The notes under the pieces were generated by a model, which saw nothing but the letters and a program-made list of their open reading frames with translations, was not told the DNA's origin and made no database searches. Shown one piece after another: positions 17,296-26,826 of a stretch of DNA of 64,000 nt (positions are counted from its first letter, which is position 1; each line of letters opens with the position of its first letter). Both the position numbers and the translations under genes were made by a program. Origin of the DNA: Deltaproteobacteria bacterium HGW-Deltaproteobacteria-18 (lineage in GTDB: Bacteria; Desulfobacterota; Desulfovibrionia; Desulfovibrionales; Desulfomicrobiaceae); NCBI GenBank assembly GCA_002841885.1, contig PHBE01000007.1:186001-250000 (forward strand), read 5' to 3'.

Positions 17296-18530
17296 GCGCC
17301 CCGTACTTGCGCATGCTGCCACCGAGCGCTTCGCCGCTGCGTCCCGCCGATATCGCGGCCGGGATCAGGGCGTGGATGACTGGCCAGGGCGCGGAATCCT
17401 TGCGGCGCGAAGTGAAACGGCGGTTCGGTGCCCGGCACGTTTTTTTTGCAACCTCCGGCCGGGCCGGACTCTCGGCTTCGCTGCGGGCCATGCACAGGCT
17501 TTGTCCGCAACGGGATCAGGTGCTCCTGCCCGCCTTCACCTCCTTTTCCGTGCCTTCTGCCGTGGTCAATGCCGGGCTCAAGGTCGGACTGTACGATTTG
17601 AATCCCCGGACCCTGGCCCCGGAGATGGTCAGTCTGGAAAAGGGCATGAGTGGCCAGACCCTGTGCGTCGTGGCCTGTCATCTTTTTGGATATCCCCTGG
17701 ATATGAGCGGGCTGCGCGAGCTGTGTCGCATACACGGCGCAACTCTTCTGGATGACGCAGCGCAGGCCATGGGCGCGCGGACAGGGGCAGATCTGGCCGG
17801 GACCATGGGCGATGCGGGGCTTTTCAGCCTGAGCCGGGGCAAGAACGTCACCGCCGTGGACGGCGGGATCGTCCTCACCGACCGCGACGATTTGGCAGAC
17901 GCTCTTCAGGCCATGCCCGAGCTTTTTGCGGCGGGCGGAAGGGCCCGTCCCGTCCTGAGTCTGGCCCTGGCCCTGGCGCTCATGGTCATGCTTCATCCCC
18001 GGGCTTACTGGCTGCCCGCATCCCTGCCGTTTCTGGGGATCGGATCCTCGGTTTTTGACCCTGATTTTTGTCTGGAAGGTCTGGATGCGGTGCGGTCCGG
18101 CATAGGCCGAAGCGTTCTTGACCGGCTGGACGATTTGAATGCTGCCCGTCAGAGGACCGCCGCTTCCCTGCGCTCAGGGCTGCGGGAAGTGGCTGGCGTA
18201 CGTGTCGTGCCGCCGGCCGACGGGACCTCTCCAGTGTATCTGCGCTTGCCGATCCTGCCGATTTCTGGTGCCTGGCCGAGGGATTTTGCGCTCAGGGCGA
18301 AGGCGCTGGGTGTGACCCGCTCCTATCCCCTGGCTCTGCATCGCATTGCGGGGCTTGCTCCGTTTCTGGCGTTCGTCGGGGAGTATCCCGGGGCCTCGTT
18401 GCTGGCCGCCAATCTCCTGACCCTGCCTACCCATGGCTACGTGCTCGGTGACGATATCGGGGCCATTGTTCGGATTTTCAAGGATCTGCCTGCGCAGAAC
18501 TGCGCAGGCGTCAAGGAGGTTGCAGCATGA
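17292..18530 (+). CDS. DegT/DnrJ/EryC1-family PLP aminotransferase
   Basis: 412 residues from the ATG at 17292 (coupled to the FemAB-like stop); a longer frame back to 17121 overlaps that gene and is not real. Fold-type I features: 'VFFATSGRAGLSASLRAMHR', 'ALLPAFTSFSVPSAV'-like loop, 'CHLFGYPLDMSGLRELC', 'LLDDAAQAMGA' (PLP-ring Asp) and 'FSLSRGKNVTAVDGGIVLTD', whose Lys is the Schiff-base residue. Known family members transaminate keto-sugars on nucleotide carriers. Here it probably makes an amino sugar for the repeat unit, though the sequence is divergent and a non-sugar substrate is possible. The end overlaps the GT2 start (ATGA). Confidence 0.78.
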   Translation: MSAPYLRMLPPSASPLRPADIAAGIRAWMTGQGAESLRREVKRRFGARHVFFATSGRAGLSASLRAMHRLCPQRDQVLLPAFTSFSVPSAVVNAGLKVGLYDLNPRTLAPEMVSLEKGMSGQTLCVVACHLFGYPLDMSGLRELCRIHGATLLDDAAQAMGARTGADLAGTMGDAGLFSLSRGKNVTAVDGGIVLTDRDDLADALQAMPELFAAGGRARPVLSLALALALMVMLHPRAYWLPASLPFLGIGSSVFDPDFCLEGLDAVRSGIGRSVLDRLDDLNAARQRTAASLRSGLREVAGVRVVPPADGTSPVYLRLPILPISGAWPRDFALRAKALGVTRSYPLALHRIAGLAPFLAFVGEYPGASLLAANLLTLPTHGYVLGDDIGAIVRIFKDLPAQNCAGVKEVAA

Positions 18531-19642
18531 ACGCGCTGTTCTGGTTCTCCTTGCTGACCCTTGCGTACGCCTTTGCCGGATACCCGTTGCTTGTCGCATT
18601 CTTTGGCCACAGGCGCTTGGTCGTACCACTTGGAGGCGAACCTCCGAGCATCAGTGTGCTGCTTTCGGTCTATAACGAAGAGCGTGTCATCACGGCCAAG
18701 ATCCGCAATTTTCTGGAACTCGACTATCCGCAGGACCGCATCGAGCTTCTGGTGGTCTCCGATGGAAGCGACGACGCCACCGGATTCCTGGTGGAACAGT
18801 TCTCCTCCGCGCGGGTCCGTCTGTTGCGGCAGTCCGGGCGTGGGGGCAAGACCCGGGCCATCAACAGGGCCGCCACCGAGGCCACCGGAGATATTCTGGT
18901 TTTCACCGACGCGAATTCCATGTTCCGTCCGGACAGCATGCGCAAGCTGGCTGCGCCCTTTACTCGTGAAGATGTCGGCTTGGTCGGTGGGCGCAGCGTG
19001 TATGCGGACATGGACGGGTGCGAGACTCCGGGGGGGCTGTACCGACGATACGAGGAGTGGATCAAGAGCGGCGAGAGCGGACTTTTTTCCATCGTTGGCG
19101 CCGACGGCGCGATCTACGCCTTGCGCAAGGAGCTGTTTGAACCCCTGCGCCCGGAATACATCAATGACTTCCTGCATCCCATCCAGGTCGTCCTGCGTGG
19201 CAAGCGGGCCATAAGCGAGCCTTCGGCCGTGGTGGTCGAGGCGGGGGAAGAAAACGGCGGGGCGGAGCTCAGACGGCAGACACGCATCATGGCCCAGTCC
19301 TGGCTGCTTTGCCTGCGCTTCAGCGGCGATCTTTTGCAGGCTGGGCGATTCGGATTTCTGTGGCAGCTCGTCTCGCACAAGGTTTTGCGCTGGCTGACCC
19401 TGCCGTTTCTGGCTGTGCTGGTTGCGAGTGCCATCGCGGGTGGGGGAAACGGGGTTTTTCAGCTTCTCGTCCTGTCCGGCCTGGCAGGCCTGGCCCTGCT
19501 GGCATGGGCGGGATTCCGGGGACGGAAGGGCATTTCACACGCAGCGTGGATGTTTCTCATCCTGCATTGGGCCGCGTTGCTGGGACTTTTTCGGCTTGCC
19601 CAGGGCGAGAGATTCGTGACCTGGAACCCGAGGGGGAAGTAA
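18527..19642 (+). CDS. Membrane glycosyltransferase family 2
   Basis: 371 residues. Short N-terminal membrane helix, then a GT-A domain: 'ISVLLSVYNEERVITAKIRN', 'LLVVSDGSDDATGFL', 'GKTRAINRAATEATGDILVF', the DxD-like 'FTDANSMF', and 'GADGAIYALRKELF'. Two to three C-terminal helices at about 285-365. The order and helices resemble processive or polyprenyl-linked GT2 enzymes working at the inner membrane on nucleotide sugars. The ATG overlaps the aminotransferase stop, and the acyltransferase gene begins one base after its stop, so all are in one message. Donor and linkage cannot be told from sequence. Confidence 0.85.
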   Translation: MNALFWFSLLTLAYAFAGYPLLVAFFGHRRLVVPLGGEPPSISVLLSVYNEERVITAKIRNFLELDYPQDRIELLVVSDGSDDATGFLVEQFSSARVRLLRQSGRGGKTRAINRAATEATGDILVFTDANSMFRPDSMRKLAAPFTREDVGLVGGRSVYADMDGCETPGGLYRRYEEWIKSGESGLFSIVGADGAIYALRKELFEPLRPEYINDFLHPIQVVLRGKRAISEPSAVVVEAGEENGGAELRRQTRIMAQSWLLCLRFSGDLLQAGRFGFLWQLVSHKVLRWLTLPFLAVLVASAIAGGGNGVFQLLVLSGLAGLALLAWAGFRGRKGISHAAWMFLILHWAALLGLFRLAQGERFVTWNPRGK

Positions 19643-19643
19643 G

Positions 19644-20822
19644 ATGGCCGAATCCGTCAGCGCTCAGGCACCCGCTTCTTCACGCATAGAGTCCGTCGAC
19701 ATGGTGCGGGGCATTGCCATCGTGCTCATGATCGTGGGGCACAGCTACGACTATCTCTCCTACGAAGCGGCCGCGGTCATGGGTTCGGCCTCGCCGCTCC
19801 CGCTGGCCATGCTGAACATCGATGCGACCACGGTCTTCATTTTCTTCAATCGTTGGTTCACGCACAGCGGGGCGCCCATTTTTCTGTTTCTGGCCGGTGT
19901 TGGTGCCTATCTGTGGAGCTACAAGGGCGGGGTCAAAAGATCGTTGGGCAGCTTCCTGATCCCCAGAGGATTGCTGTTGATTGCGCTGCAGTTGGTGAGG
20001 ACTGTCATGCAGTTACTCACTTCGGAGTATGCGGCGTCTCTTGATGTGCTTTGGAGTATCGGGATGTCCATGATACTGCTATCATTTTTTTCAAATCTTC
20101 CCCGCAACGTGCTTGTTTTTCTGAGCATTGCGATTCTGGTCGGACATGGACTTCCCGCCGTGTTTGGATTCAATGGCGAAGAGTATGTTCTTTGGCGGGT
20201 CTTTATGACTGCCGATATTTTTGAATTTATTGGTGGAACATCGATATTTAATCGGTTTCCAGTCATTCCATGGTTTGGAATGATGCTTTTAGGTTATGCG
20301 ACAGGCCATTTGTTTCACTTGCCCCCTAAGGAAAGAAGAAATGTGTTCCTGTTCCTGGGGTTGTCCCTTTTTTTTGTGTTCCTGGTGCTGCGCGGTGCAA
20401 ATGTCTACGGGTATCAGTCTGTATGGCAGGAATATCCTGAAACATGGAAGACGGTGGCATCCTTTGTAAATATTTTGAAATACCCGCCTTCCTTGTATTT
20501 TTCCCTTGTAACGCTCGGGACAATTTTTTTGTTTTTGTTTTTGATTGATTATTTTTCGTTGAGATGTCTTTTTTTGATAACCATTGGGTCGACATCTCTT
20601 TTTATATATATAGTACATCTTCCTTTATGTAAGATTATCGCTGTTGGATTGTCGACAATTTTAAATTACATGTATTGGCCAATATCAAAGAATATTTATT
20701 TTAGCTTGACTTCAAGTCATTTTATAGCGCTTATTGCACTTATTTGTATTTATCCAATAAGCAAATACTATTTGAATATTAAGCGTAAGTATAAGCGATT
20801 TAGAATTATTAGCTACTTATAG
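19644..20822 (+). CDS. Multi-pass DUF1624/HGSNAT-like membrane acetyltransferase
   Basis: 392 residues with about ten hydrophobic helices. The N-terminal 'RIESVDMVRGIAIVLMIVGH' and 'GAPIFLFLAGVGAYLW' match the DUF1624/YeiB/heparan-glucosaminide-acetyltransferase superfamily, which carries acetyl groups across the membrane for sugar modification. His in 'VGHSYDY' is the likely acetyl-relay residue (family knowledge). The last 90 codons become markedly AT-rich, and the AT-rich tract runs on to 20870, marking an edge between blocks of different composition and perhaps of different origin. Function in O- or N-acetylating the EPS repeat is inferred. Confidence 0.72.
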   Translation: MAESVSAQAPASSRIESVDMVRGIAIVLMIVGHSYDYLSYEAAAVMGSASPLPLAMLNIDATTVFIFFNRWFTHSGAPIFLFLAGVGAYLWSYKGGVKRSLGSFLIPRGLLLIALQLVRTVMQLLTSEYAASLDVLWSIGMSMILLSFFSNLPRNVLVFLSIAILVGHGLPAVFGFNGEEYVLWRVFMTADIFEFIGGTSIFNRFPVIPWFGMMLLGYATGHLFHLPPKERRNVFLFLGLSLFFVFLVLRGANVYGYQSVWQEYPETWKTVASFVNILKYPPSLYFSLVTLGTIFLFLFLIDYFSLRCLFLITIGSTSLFIYIVHLPLCKIIAVGLSTILNYMYWPISKNIYFSLTSSHFIALIALICIYPISKYYLNIKRKYKRFRIISYL

Positions 20823-20870
20823 GTGATGATTAACTTTGTTTGAGTTCTCCTTTTCAATTTAAGAGGCTGT

Positions 20871-22118
20871 ATGCATACAATCGTAATTTTTATAATAGTT
20901 CTTGTAGTGATGGCTCGCATGCCGGAATTATTCACTTTTCTGATTCCTCTGCATCTTGGAAAAGTTGCGTTTGCATTGGGCTTTCTTTCTTTGTTTTTCC
21001 TGCCGAAAGGACTTTTGGGAAAACTGAAGAACAGTGTGCCGTTTGCACACTTTCTGTTCCTGCTGTTCATCATGGCAATGGCGAGCGTTCCTTTCAGCGT
21101 CTGGGGTACCGGGGCTTTGAACAGCCTGCTCTCTTTCAGCAGAATCCTCTTTTTTGCTGGCTGTCTGGCGCTGCTTTCAGCAGCCGGGCGGCTGGATCAA
21201 TACAGGGCGGCGCTCATTTACGGCGTCTCTTTGCTGGCTGCGGTAATGATCATGAGCACGGGCGCCGGAAGGATGTCCGCCGGCTTTACGTACGACCCGA
21301 ACGACATCGCACTCCTGTTTGTCACGTTCATGCCTGTTGTTCTGGCCGAGGCCATGAACGGGAACATGATCCGGCGCGGTTTCTATCTGGGGCTGGGCGC
21401 CATGGTCCTGCTCGGACTTGTCCTGACCGGTTCGCGCGGTGCGATCGTCGCGATTGGCGTTCAGGCCCTGTATTTCGTCCTGACCGCCAAAAAGTTCAGG
21501 CTCCTGGCCATCGGGCTTGTCTGTGCGGCCGGTCTGGTTGTGGTGGCGACCGCCGAGCAGTCGTTGTGGGATCGTTTTGCGAGCCTGACCGCGGAGGGTG
21601 AGGCCGCCGATTACAATCTTGAGGGCAGGTCCGGCCGCGTGCAGATTTGGAAAAACGGCCTGAAGATCGTGGCCGACAATCCGGTGCTTGGGGTGGGTAT
21701 CGGGATGTTCGGAACGGCGCACTTTCTGCTTGATGGCAAGATCGGGCTCACAGCGCACAATACCTATCTTCAGTTTGCCGCGGAACTCGGAATCCCCGGG
21801 TTCATCCTGTATCTGGCCATGCTTTGCAGCGCCTGGCAGATGATCACGAGGCACGTCGAGGAGGATGAACACGCCGGCGCGCGTGCCCGCTGGATTGCCT
21901 TGAAGGTCGGGATTGTCGGCTTTGGGACGGCGAGCTTCTTCATTTCTGCGGGGTATTCTTCGACGCTGTACTATCTGCTCGGCTTGGCCGCGGTCATGCA
22001 TTTCCATCATGTCGAATCAAGCGGCGCGCCTGTTCCGCAAAAAGCCCGCTCGAGCGTTCAGCTCAGGTATCCTCCGCAGAGTGCGCTGCAGGTGCGGCAG
22101 CAGAAGGTGCGCCTGTGA
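20871..22118 (+). CDS. O-antigen ligase/polymerase (Wzy-like)
   Basis: 415 residues, with about 11-12 membrane helices. The hallmark periplasmic loop is present: 'VLTGSRGAIVAIGVQ' and, further on, 'EGRSGRVQIWKNGLKIVADN' with 'GVGIGMFGTAHFLLDGKIGL' and 'TAHNTYLQFAAELGIPGFIL', where the 'HN.YL....E.G..G' motif is typical of the WaaL/Wzy superfamily. It would join repeat units on the periplasmic face. RBS AAGAGG sits before the ATG at 20871. Its stop overlaps the flippase start, so polymerase and flippase are coupled, as in other Wzx/Wzy pathways. Confidence 0.87.
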   Translation: MHTIVIFIIVLVVMARMPELFTFLIPLHLGKVAFALGFLSLFFLPKGLLGKLKNSVPFAHFLFLLFIMAMASVPFSVWGTGALNSLLSFSRILFFAGCLALLSAAGRLDQYRAALIYGVSLLAAVMIMSTGAGRMSAGFTYDPNDIALLFVTFMPVVLAEAMNGNMIRRGFYLGLGAMVLLGLVLTGSRGAIVAIGVQALYFVLTAKKFRLLAIGLVCAAGLVVVATAEQSLWDRFASLTAEGEAADYNLEGRSGRVQIWKNGLKIVADNPVLGVGIGMFGTAHFLLDGKIGLTAHNTYLQFAAELGIPGFILYLAMLCSAWQMITRHVEEDEHAGARARWIALKVGIVGFGTASFFISAGYSSTLYYLLGLAAVMHFHHVESSGAPVPQKARSSVQLRYPPQSALQVRQQKVRL

Positions 22119-23608
22119 GAATGGTGCAGTATCTCGTACGCAACTCCACGTTGCGCCTGGTGTCCTTCGGGGTGGGGATAGTCTTTGCCCTGTTTGTGAC
22201 GCCGGTCATAATAAATGCCATAGGCCAGGCCGCCTACGGTGTCTGGGCGTTGATCAGCGCCACAGTGGCCAACTATCTGCTGCTTGATTTCGGGCTTTCC
22301 CAGGCTGTTTCAAAATTTGTGGCAGCTGCCATTGCCCGAGAAGATCAGAAGGAAATAAATCGCATTTGTTCCACCGGGATTGCGTTGAACATCGTATCAT
22401 GCCTTTTGTCACTCGTTATTACTATTGCACTGCTTTATTTAGGCAGGGATCATATTCCGCAGGGAACTGATTTCGCACAAGTTCAGACGTATTTCGCCAT
22501 CTACGCGGGCACATTTTCCCTGCTTTTTCTTTTTCGAACCTGGAACGGGGTGCTGGCGGCCGAGATGCGCTGGACCCTTCTGGCTCTTATTTCCATGGTC
22601 AAGAACGTGGTTGTGAGTCTTTCGGTTCTGATCTGGATTTCAGGGGAAAACGGTCTGCTTTTTCTGTCCGTCGTCAACGGAGCGGGTTTTCTTTTTGAAG
22701 GGATTGTCTACTGGATTTTCGCCCGGCGCGGCTTTTCGGCCAGCATCAGGTTCAGGCATGTCGATTGGCGACTTGGAGGAGAACTTTTCCGATTCGGGCT
22801 GACCTCCCTGGTGGCCCAGTTGGGACAGGCCATGCGCTTCAGGTCGCAGCCATACATCATCGTCAAAACCATCGGCGCGGAAGGAGTTGCGGTGTTCTCG
22901 ATCGCAACACAGCTGATAACCTATTTCACCAATCTTATTCGCAGCGCCTTTGGCATATTCATTCCCCACTTCAGCCGTCTTCAGGCCAAGCATGATCACG
23001 ATGGGATTCGGCAATCCATGCTGGGCGCGCTGTGGCTCAGTTATCGGGTTTCGGCCTATGTAGGGCTTTGTCTTGTTTTTTACGGGGGAGAGTTTGTCGA
23101 TCTGTGGCTTGGTCCCGAGTTTCGGGACGTACAGCTTGTTCTTGTGCCCATGGCGCTTGGCTCAATATTTTCCACAAGCATAATTCCCGCACAAGAATTT
23201 CTCATGGGCATTTCCCAACATAGAATAACGGCTATATGCAATATAGGCGAGGGAATATGCGTTGTCTTGGCTTCAATGTTTTCCATGATGTACTGGGGAA
23301 TTATCGGTGTTGGGTGGTCTTTTTTTTTCTGCGCGTTTATTTTTCGCGCATATCTTTTGCCTTATTATGCGTTTCGTCAAGCTGGGTTGCCTTTTTTAAA
23401 TTATTTACAGTTGATCGGATGCGTTGCGCTGACGCATGTATTGCCTCAATGGATTTTCTGGATTTTGGTCAGGGATTACATGGGAACGGGATATCTCTCC
23501 TTGTTTGCAATGTCGGTCATGCAGGGATTGGTAGTCATTGTGGTGCAATACGGGCTCTTTCGTCTGGATCGCAGACTGGTCGGGTTCGGGGACGCGGCGC
23601 GAACATGA
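22115..23608 (+). CDS. Polysaccharide flippase (Wzx-like, MOP superfamily)
   Basis: 497 residues with about 13-14 membrane helices. The start 'VQYLVRNSTLRLVSFGVGIV' and 'FVTPVIINAIGQAAYGVWAL' with 'DFGLSQAVSKFVAAAIARED' are typical of Wzx/RfbX proteins, and the C-terminal half holds further helix pairs. It would flip the lipid-linked repeat unit to the periplasm for Wzy. The start is GTG at 22115 overlapping the Wzy stop, or the ATG two codons on (22121). The 3' part (23200-23400) is AT-richer than its surroundings. Confidence 0.88.
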   Translation: MRMVQYLVRNSTLRLVSFGVGIVFALFVTPVIINAIGQAAYGVWALISATVANYLLLDFGLSQAVSKFVAAAIAREDQKEINRICSTGIALNIVSCLLSLVITIALLYLGRDHIPQGTDFAQVQTYFAIYAGTFSLLFLFRTWNGVLAAEMRWTLLALISMVKNVVVSLSVLIWISGENGLLFLSVVNGAGFLFEGIVYWIFARRGFSASIRFRHVDWRLGGELFRFGLTSLVAQLGQAMRFRSQPYIIVKTIGAEGVAVFSIATQLITYFTNLIRSAFGIFIPHFSRLQAKHDHDGIRQSMLGALWLSYRVSAYVGLCLVFYGGEFVDLWLGPEFRDVQLVLVPMALGSIFSTSIIPAQEFLMGISQHRITAICNIGEGICVVLASMFSMMYWGIIGVGWSFFFCAFIFRAYLLPYYAFRQAGLPFLNYLQLIGCVALTHVLPQWIFWILVRDYMGTGYLSLFAMSVMQGLVVIVVQYGLFRLDRRLVGFGDAART

Positions 23609-23663
23609 AGCGCATATCCTTGGCGGTCCCGCCTCCATCATTTGAGAGCGCATGGAGTTCCGT

Positions 23664-24842
23664 ATGATCAAGGACAGGGATTTTCTGGTTTTTTCCGACG
23701 ACTGGGGGCGGCATCCGTTCAGTTGTCAGCACATCATGCAGCATTTTCTGCCCTGCAACAGGGTGCTGTGGGTTAACACCATAGGCATGCGTCTGCCCCG
23801 CCTCTGTCTTTATGATGTGAAAAGGGCTGCCGGAAAAATCTCGTCTTGGACTTCAAATCCGCCGCAAGAAAGTCTTCCGGATAATCTGCGTGTTGTTTCG
23901 CCGGTCATGGTTCCTTTCAGTAACGTGTATCCTGTTCGAAATTTCAATAAATGGAGTGTAGTCCGTTCAGTCAAAAAAGCCATGGCTGAATGGGGTATGC
24001 ATGATCCAATATTTTTTGCGACGGTTCCAAATGCTTCTGAGTATATTGGATACTTTGATGAGTGTCTTGTTTCGTATTATTGCGTTGATGATTTTACAGT
24101 ATGGCCTGGTATGAATTTGCCGGACTTGGTTATGGAATTTGAAAAGAGGCTTTTGGAAGAAGCTGATATTGTCATGGCTGTTTCTGATGAACTTTATTCG
24201 ACAAAAAAAAGTGTTAACAATAGTACGCTCCTGTTAACGCATGGTGTTGATGTCGATCATTTTTTCACGAAAACAGTTAAGCGGCAACGGGTACTTTCTT
24301 TGGCCGATATTCCTGGTCCCATAATTGGCTTCTACGGACTTATTGACTCTCATCTGGATCTGGAAATCATTCGCATGCTGCTCGATTGGCGTCTTGATTG
24401 GACTGTAGTGCTCATTGGTACAAAACGTATCGATCTTGGCACACTGGAATCGAGACCGAATTTTCGTTGGTTGCCTGCCGTGCCCTATGAGGATTTGCCG
24501 CAATACGCTTCGGCCTTTGATGTGGCCATAATTCCCTACGTGGTGAATCAGCACACGAATACTGCAAATCCCCTGAAGCTAAGAGAGTACCTGGCGACCG
24601 GCAAGCCGGTTGTGACCACGGCCATGGCGGAAGTTTTCCGTTTTAAGGAGCACCTGCGTATTGCGGCCAGTCCGGAAGATTTTGCGAGTGAAGTGGACAA
24701 GGCGTTGTCTGATGTTGTGGACCCTGTGGCCAGGCTTGCCTGTTTGAAAGGGGATGCGTGGACGGACAAGGCGCAGATGGTCTCCGACTGGATTGAAGAG
24801 GCTCTTTTGACAAAATCTCAAGCCGGGTTGGGCGTCAAATGA
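23664..24842 (+). CDS. Glycosyltransferase (GT1/GT4-like, TuaH type)
   Basis: 392 residues from the ATG at 23664, preceded by GGAGTTCCGT; an ATG four codons earlier is less well placed. The N-terminus 'IKDRDFLVFSDDWGRHPFSC' and the middle 'YYCVDDFTVWPGMNLPDLVM' are those of TuaH-like GT-B enzymes. The C-terminal nucleotide-sugar half has 'GPIIGFYGLIDSHLDLEIIR', 'AIIPYVVNQHTNTANPLKLR' and 'YLATGKPVVTT'. No membrane helices, so a cytoplasmic enzyme adding a sugar to the lipid-linked repeat unit. The region 23930-24400 is AT-rich relative to its ends, suggesting mosaic descent. The stop overlaps the next start (ATGA). Confidence 0.8.
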   Translation: MIKDRDFLVFSDDWGRHPFSCQHIMQHFLPCNRVLWVNTIGMRLPRLCLYDVKRAAGKISSWTSNPPQESLPDNLRVVSPVMVPFSNVYPVRNFNKWSVVRSVKKAMAEWGMHDPIFFATVPNASEYIGYFDECLVSYYCVDDFTVWPGMNLPDLVMEFEKRLLEEADIVMAVSDELYSTKKSVNNSTLLLTHGVDVDHFFTKTVKRQRVLSLADIPGPIIGFYGLIDSHLDLEIIRMLLDWRLDWTVVLIGTKRIDLGTLESRPNFRWLPAVPYEDLPQYASAFDVAIIPYVVNQHTNTANPLKLREYLATGKPVVTTAMAEVFRFKEHLRIAASPEDFASEVDKALSDVVDPVARLACLKGDAWTDKAQMVSDWIEEALLTKSQAGLGVK

Positions 24843-25969
24843 GACCCCGCATATTCATCAGTTTGGCCACCTCCAATTTGGGCGGGCCGGGAAAGGGATT
24901 GCTTCAATTTCTGAGATCGGGGGGTTTTGAGCTTTGTGATCCTGTCATCGCGGATTTTGTCGCCGAGTCAGGTTCCGAATCGGAGTTTGCGCGAGTCATG
25001 CGGCTGTCGGGAGCCAATGTTGCCGAGCTTCGCCAGACTAAAAAATTTGATCTGGACTTGGTTGATCAGGCGCAGGGCATCGTAAAAAGTGAAGGCTGCC
25101 AAATATTGCAGTCGCACGGATATAAAAGTCACGTGCTGTGCGCTCTCTTAAGGAGGCGCATGCGGCTTCCGTGGATTGCTTTTGTTCACGGCTGGACTTC
25201 AGAAAACATGAAAATGCATTGTTATCGGATTGTTGAAATGGGCCTGGTGACTCTGGCAACACGAGTTGTCGCTGTTTCCGAAGCGCTGGGCAAACGACTG
25301 CCGGGAATCGCGCAACGCAAGATGACGATTATCCCCAACGCCGTAGATCCGGCTGAACGCAATGATTTCAGTGGGCGTGATGTACGGCAGGAATTGGGCA
25401 TTCCCGGCGAGGCACTGGTTGTTGGGGTGGTTGGACGATTGAGCCCGGAGAAAGGGCAGATTTTTTTTCTTAAGGCCCTGGTTCAGACTCGCCGGAGCGT
25501 GCCCAATGCCGTGGGCGTTTTTTTGGGTGATGGCCAGGATCGGGCCATGTTGGAGGTCGAGGCCGCCAGACGTGGCCTCGCGGGTGCTGTTTTTTTTACG
25601 GGCCATGTTTCGGGCTTGGGCGATTATTACCGGGCCATGGACCTGGTGGCCATGCCTTCTTTGAGCGAGGGGATGCCCAATGTGGCCCTGGAAGCCATGA
25701 TGTTCGCAAAGCCGGTGGTTGCGAGTCGGGTGGGCGGTGTGCCCGAGGTCGTGGTTGAAGGCGAGACGGGCTTCATGGTCAGGGCGGGTGATGCCGAGGC
25801 CTTGGCTTTGGCGCTCATTCGCATGCTGACATCGTCGAGCCGAATGCTGGCCATGGGGGAAGCGGGGAGGCGTCGCGTGCTTGAAAATTTTTCACCAACG
25901 GTCAGAGTGGATCGCTTGCTGGCGCTCTATAAGCAAATCCTCTTGGCACGAACTATTGAAGGAAAATAA
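24839..25969 (+). CDS. Glycosyltransferase family 4
   Basis: 376 residues, GT-B fold. The N-terminal Gly-rich loop is 'LATSNLGGPGKGLLQFLRSG'. The C-terminal half holds 'VVGVVGRLSPEKGQIFFLKA', 'GVFLGDGQDRAMLEVEAARR' and the EX7E-type 'MPSLSEGMPNVALEAMMFAK', followed by 'VVASRVGGVPEVVVEGETG'. Retaining GT4 enzymes use nucleotide sugars; the sugar here is unknown. The ATG overlaps the preceding stop and the acyltransferase ATG follows one base after its own stop, so the genes are co-expressed. Confidence 0.87.
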   Translation: MRPRIFISLATSNLGGPGKGLLQFLRSGGFELCDPVIADFVAESGSESEFARVMRLSGANVAELRQTKKFDLDLVDQAQGIVKSEGCQILQSHGYKSHVLCALLRRRMRLPWIAFVHGWTSENMKMHCYRIVEMGLVTLATRVVAVSEALGKRLPGIAQRKMTIIPNAVDPAERNDFSGRDVRQELGIPGEALVVGVVGRLSPEKGQIFFLKALVQTRRSVPNAVGVFLGDGQDRAMLEVEAARRGLAGAVFFTGHVSGLGDYYRAMDLVAMPSLSEGMPNVALEAMMFAKPVVASRVGGVPEVVVEGETGFMVRAGDAEALALALIRMLTSSSRMLAMGEAGRRRVLENFSPTVRVDRLLALYKQILLARTIEGK

Positions 25970-25970
25970 A

Positions 25971-26768
25971 ATGCGTAATTTTTCTGAATTCAAACTGGCG
26001 ATCAGACGCCGTGAGACTCCATTTCATTCAAAGCTCTATGATATTGCAAAGAAATTTTATGGATTATCGGTGCCTGTAATCCCTGGAGTGCATAAATTTT
26101 TGTATAATGAATGGGCGTTTCGGACTTCAGTGTGGCATGATTTCTGGCGTGTCGTTTATTATGAGCCTATGTTCAAATCGATGTGCAAAGAGGTCGGTCC
26201 TGGCTTTAAGATGTATTATGGAGGAAATGGAATTACTCGTATTGGCGGGAATCTGAATATCTATATAGGATCAAATGTTACGATCTTCGATAATGTCAGC
26301 TTGGCAGGCCTCAAGATATTTGACGATCCTGAACTCAGGATTGGAGATAACACGTACATTTCACCACGATCCCGGTTCATGGTTGCCAAAAGTGTTGTCA
26401 TTGGCAGCTGGAGCCTGATTGGATGCCGCATCGTCATGGATAACTCCGGACATCCCATCGCAAATGCAGCCGCCAGGATGTCTTCCGGAGGCGGAAGCCC
26501 TTCGCGGACGAGCGTCAAGCCGGTGAGCGTGGGCGATCTGTGTCTGCTTGGTGCCGGGAGCTGTCTTTATCCCGGCGCACGTCTTGGCGACGGGGTCGTG
26601 GCCAAGGTCGGCGCGCATGTGGCGGGCGAAATTCCTCCGTTCTGCCTTGTTGCGGGGAATCCGGGCCGCATTGTGGCTAAACTCCCCATTTCCGAAGAAC
26701 TCAAAGAACATTTTGGGGAAGATCGATTCCGGATATGGAAAGAGCAACAGGGCGCAGTTGTCATATAG
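25971..26768 (+). CDS. Hexapeptide-repeat (LbetaH) acyltransferase
   Basis: 265 residues from the ATG at 25971, which has GAAGGAAA upstream; the frame extends back to 25881 but that stretch lies in the GT4 gene. After an N-terminal helical part with many aromatics come hexapeptide repeats at about 85-240 ('NLNIYIGSNVTIFDNVSLAG', 'LRIGDNTYISPRSRFMVAKS', 'VSVGDLCLLGAGSCLYPGAR'), ending in the family tail 'PPFCLVAGNPGRIVAKLP'. These trimeric left-handed helices transfer acetyl or other acyl groups from CoA. It is AT-rich, with the next gene forming an AT-rich pair (25980-27050). The target is probably an EPS sugar. Confidence 0.8.
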   Translation: MRNFSEFKLAIRRRETPFHSKLYDIAKKFYGLSVPVIPGVHKFLYNEWAFRTSVWHDFWRVVYYEPMFKSMCKEVGPGFKMYYGGNGITRIGGNLNIYIGSNVTIFDNVSLAGLKIFDDPELRIGDNTYISPRSRFMVAKSVVIGSWSLIGCRIVMDNSGHPIANAAARMSSGGGSPSRTSVKPVSVGDLCLLGAGSCLYPGARLGDGVVAKVGAHVAGEIPPFCLVAGNPGRIVAKLPISEELKEHFGEDRFRIWKEQQGAVVI

Positions 26769-26826
26769 TATGAATTTTTCAGAATTATATTGGCCGCTTG
26801 CACACATAGTTATGGGTTGGTGACAT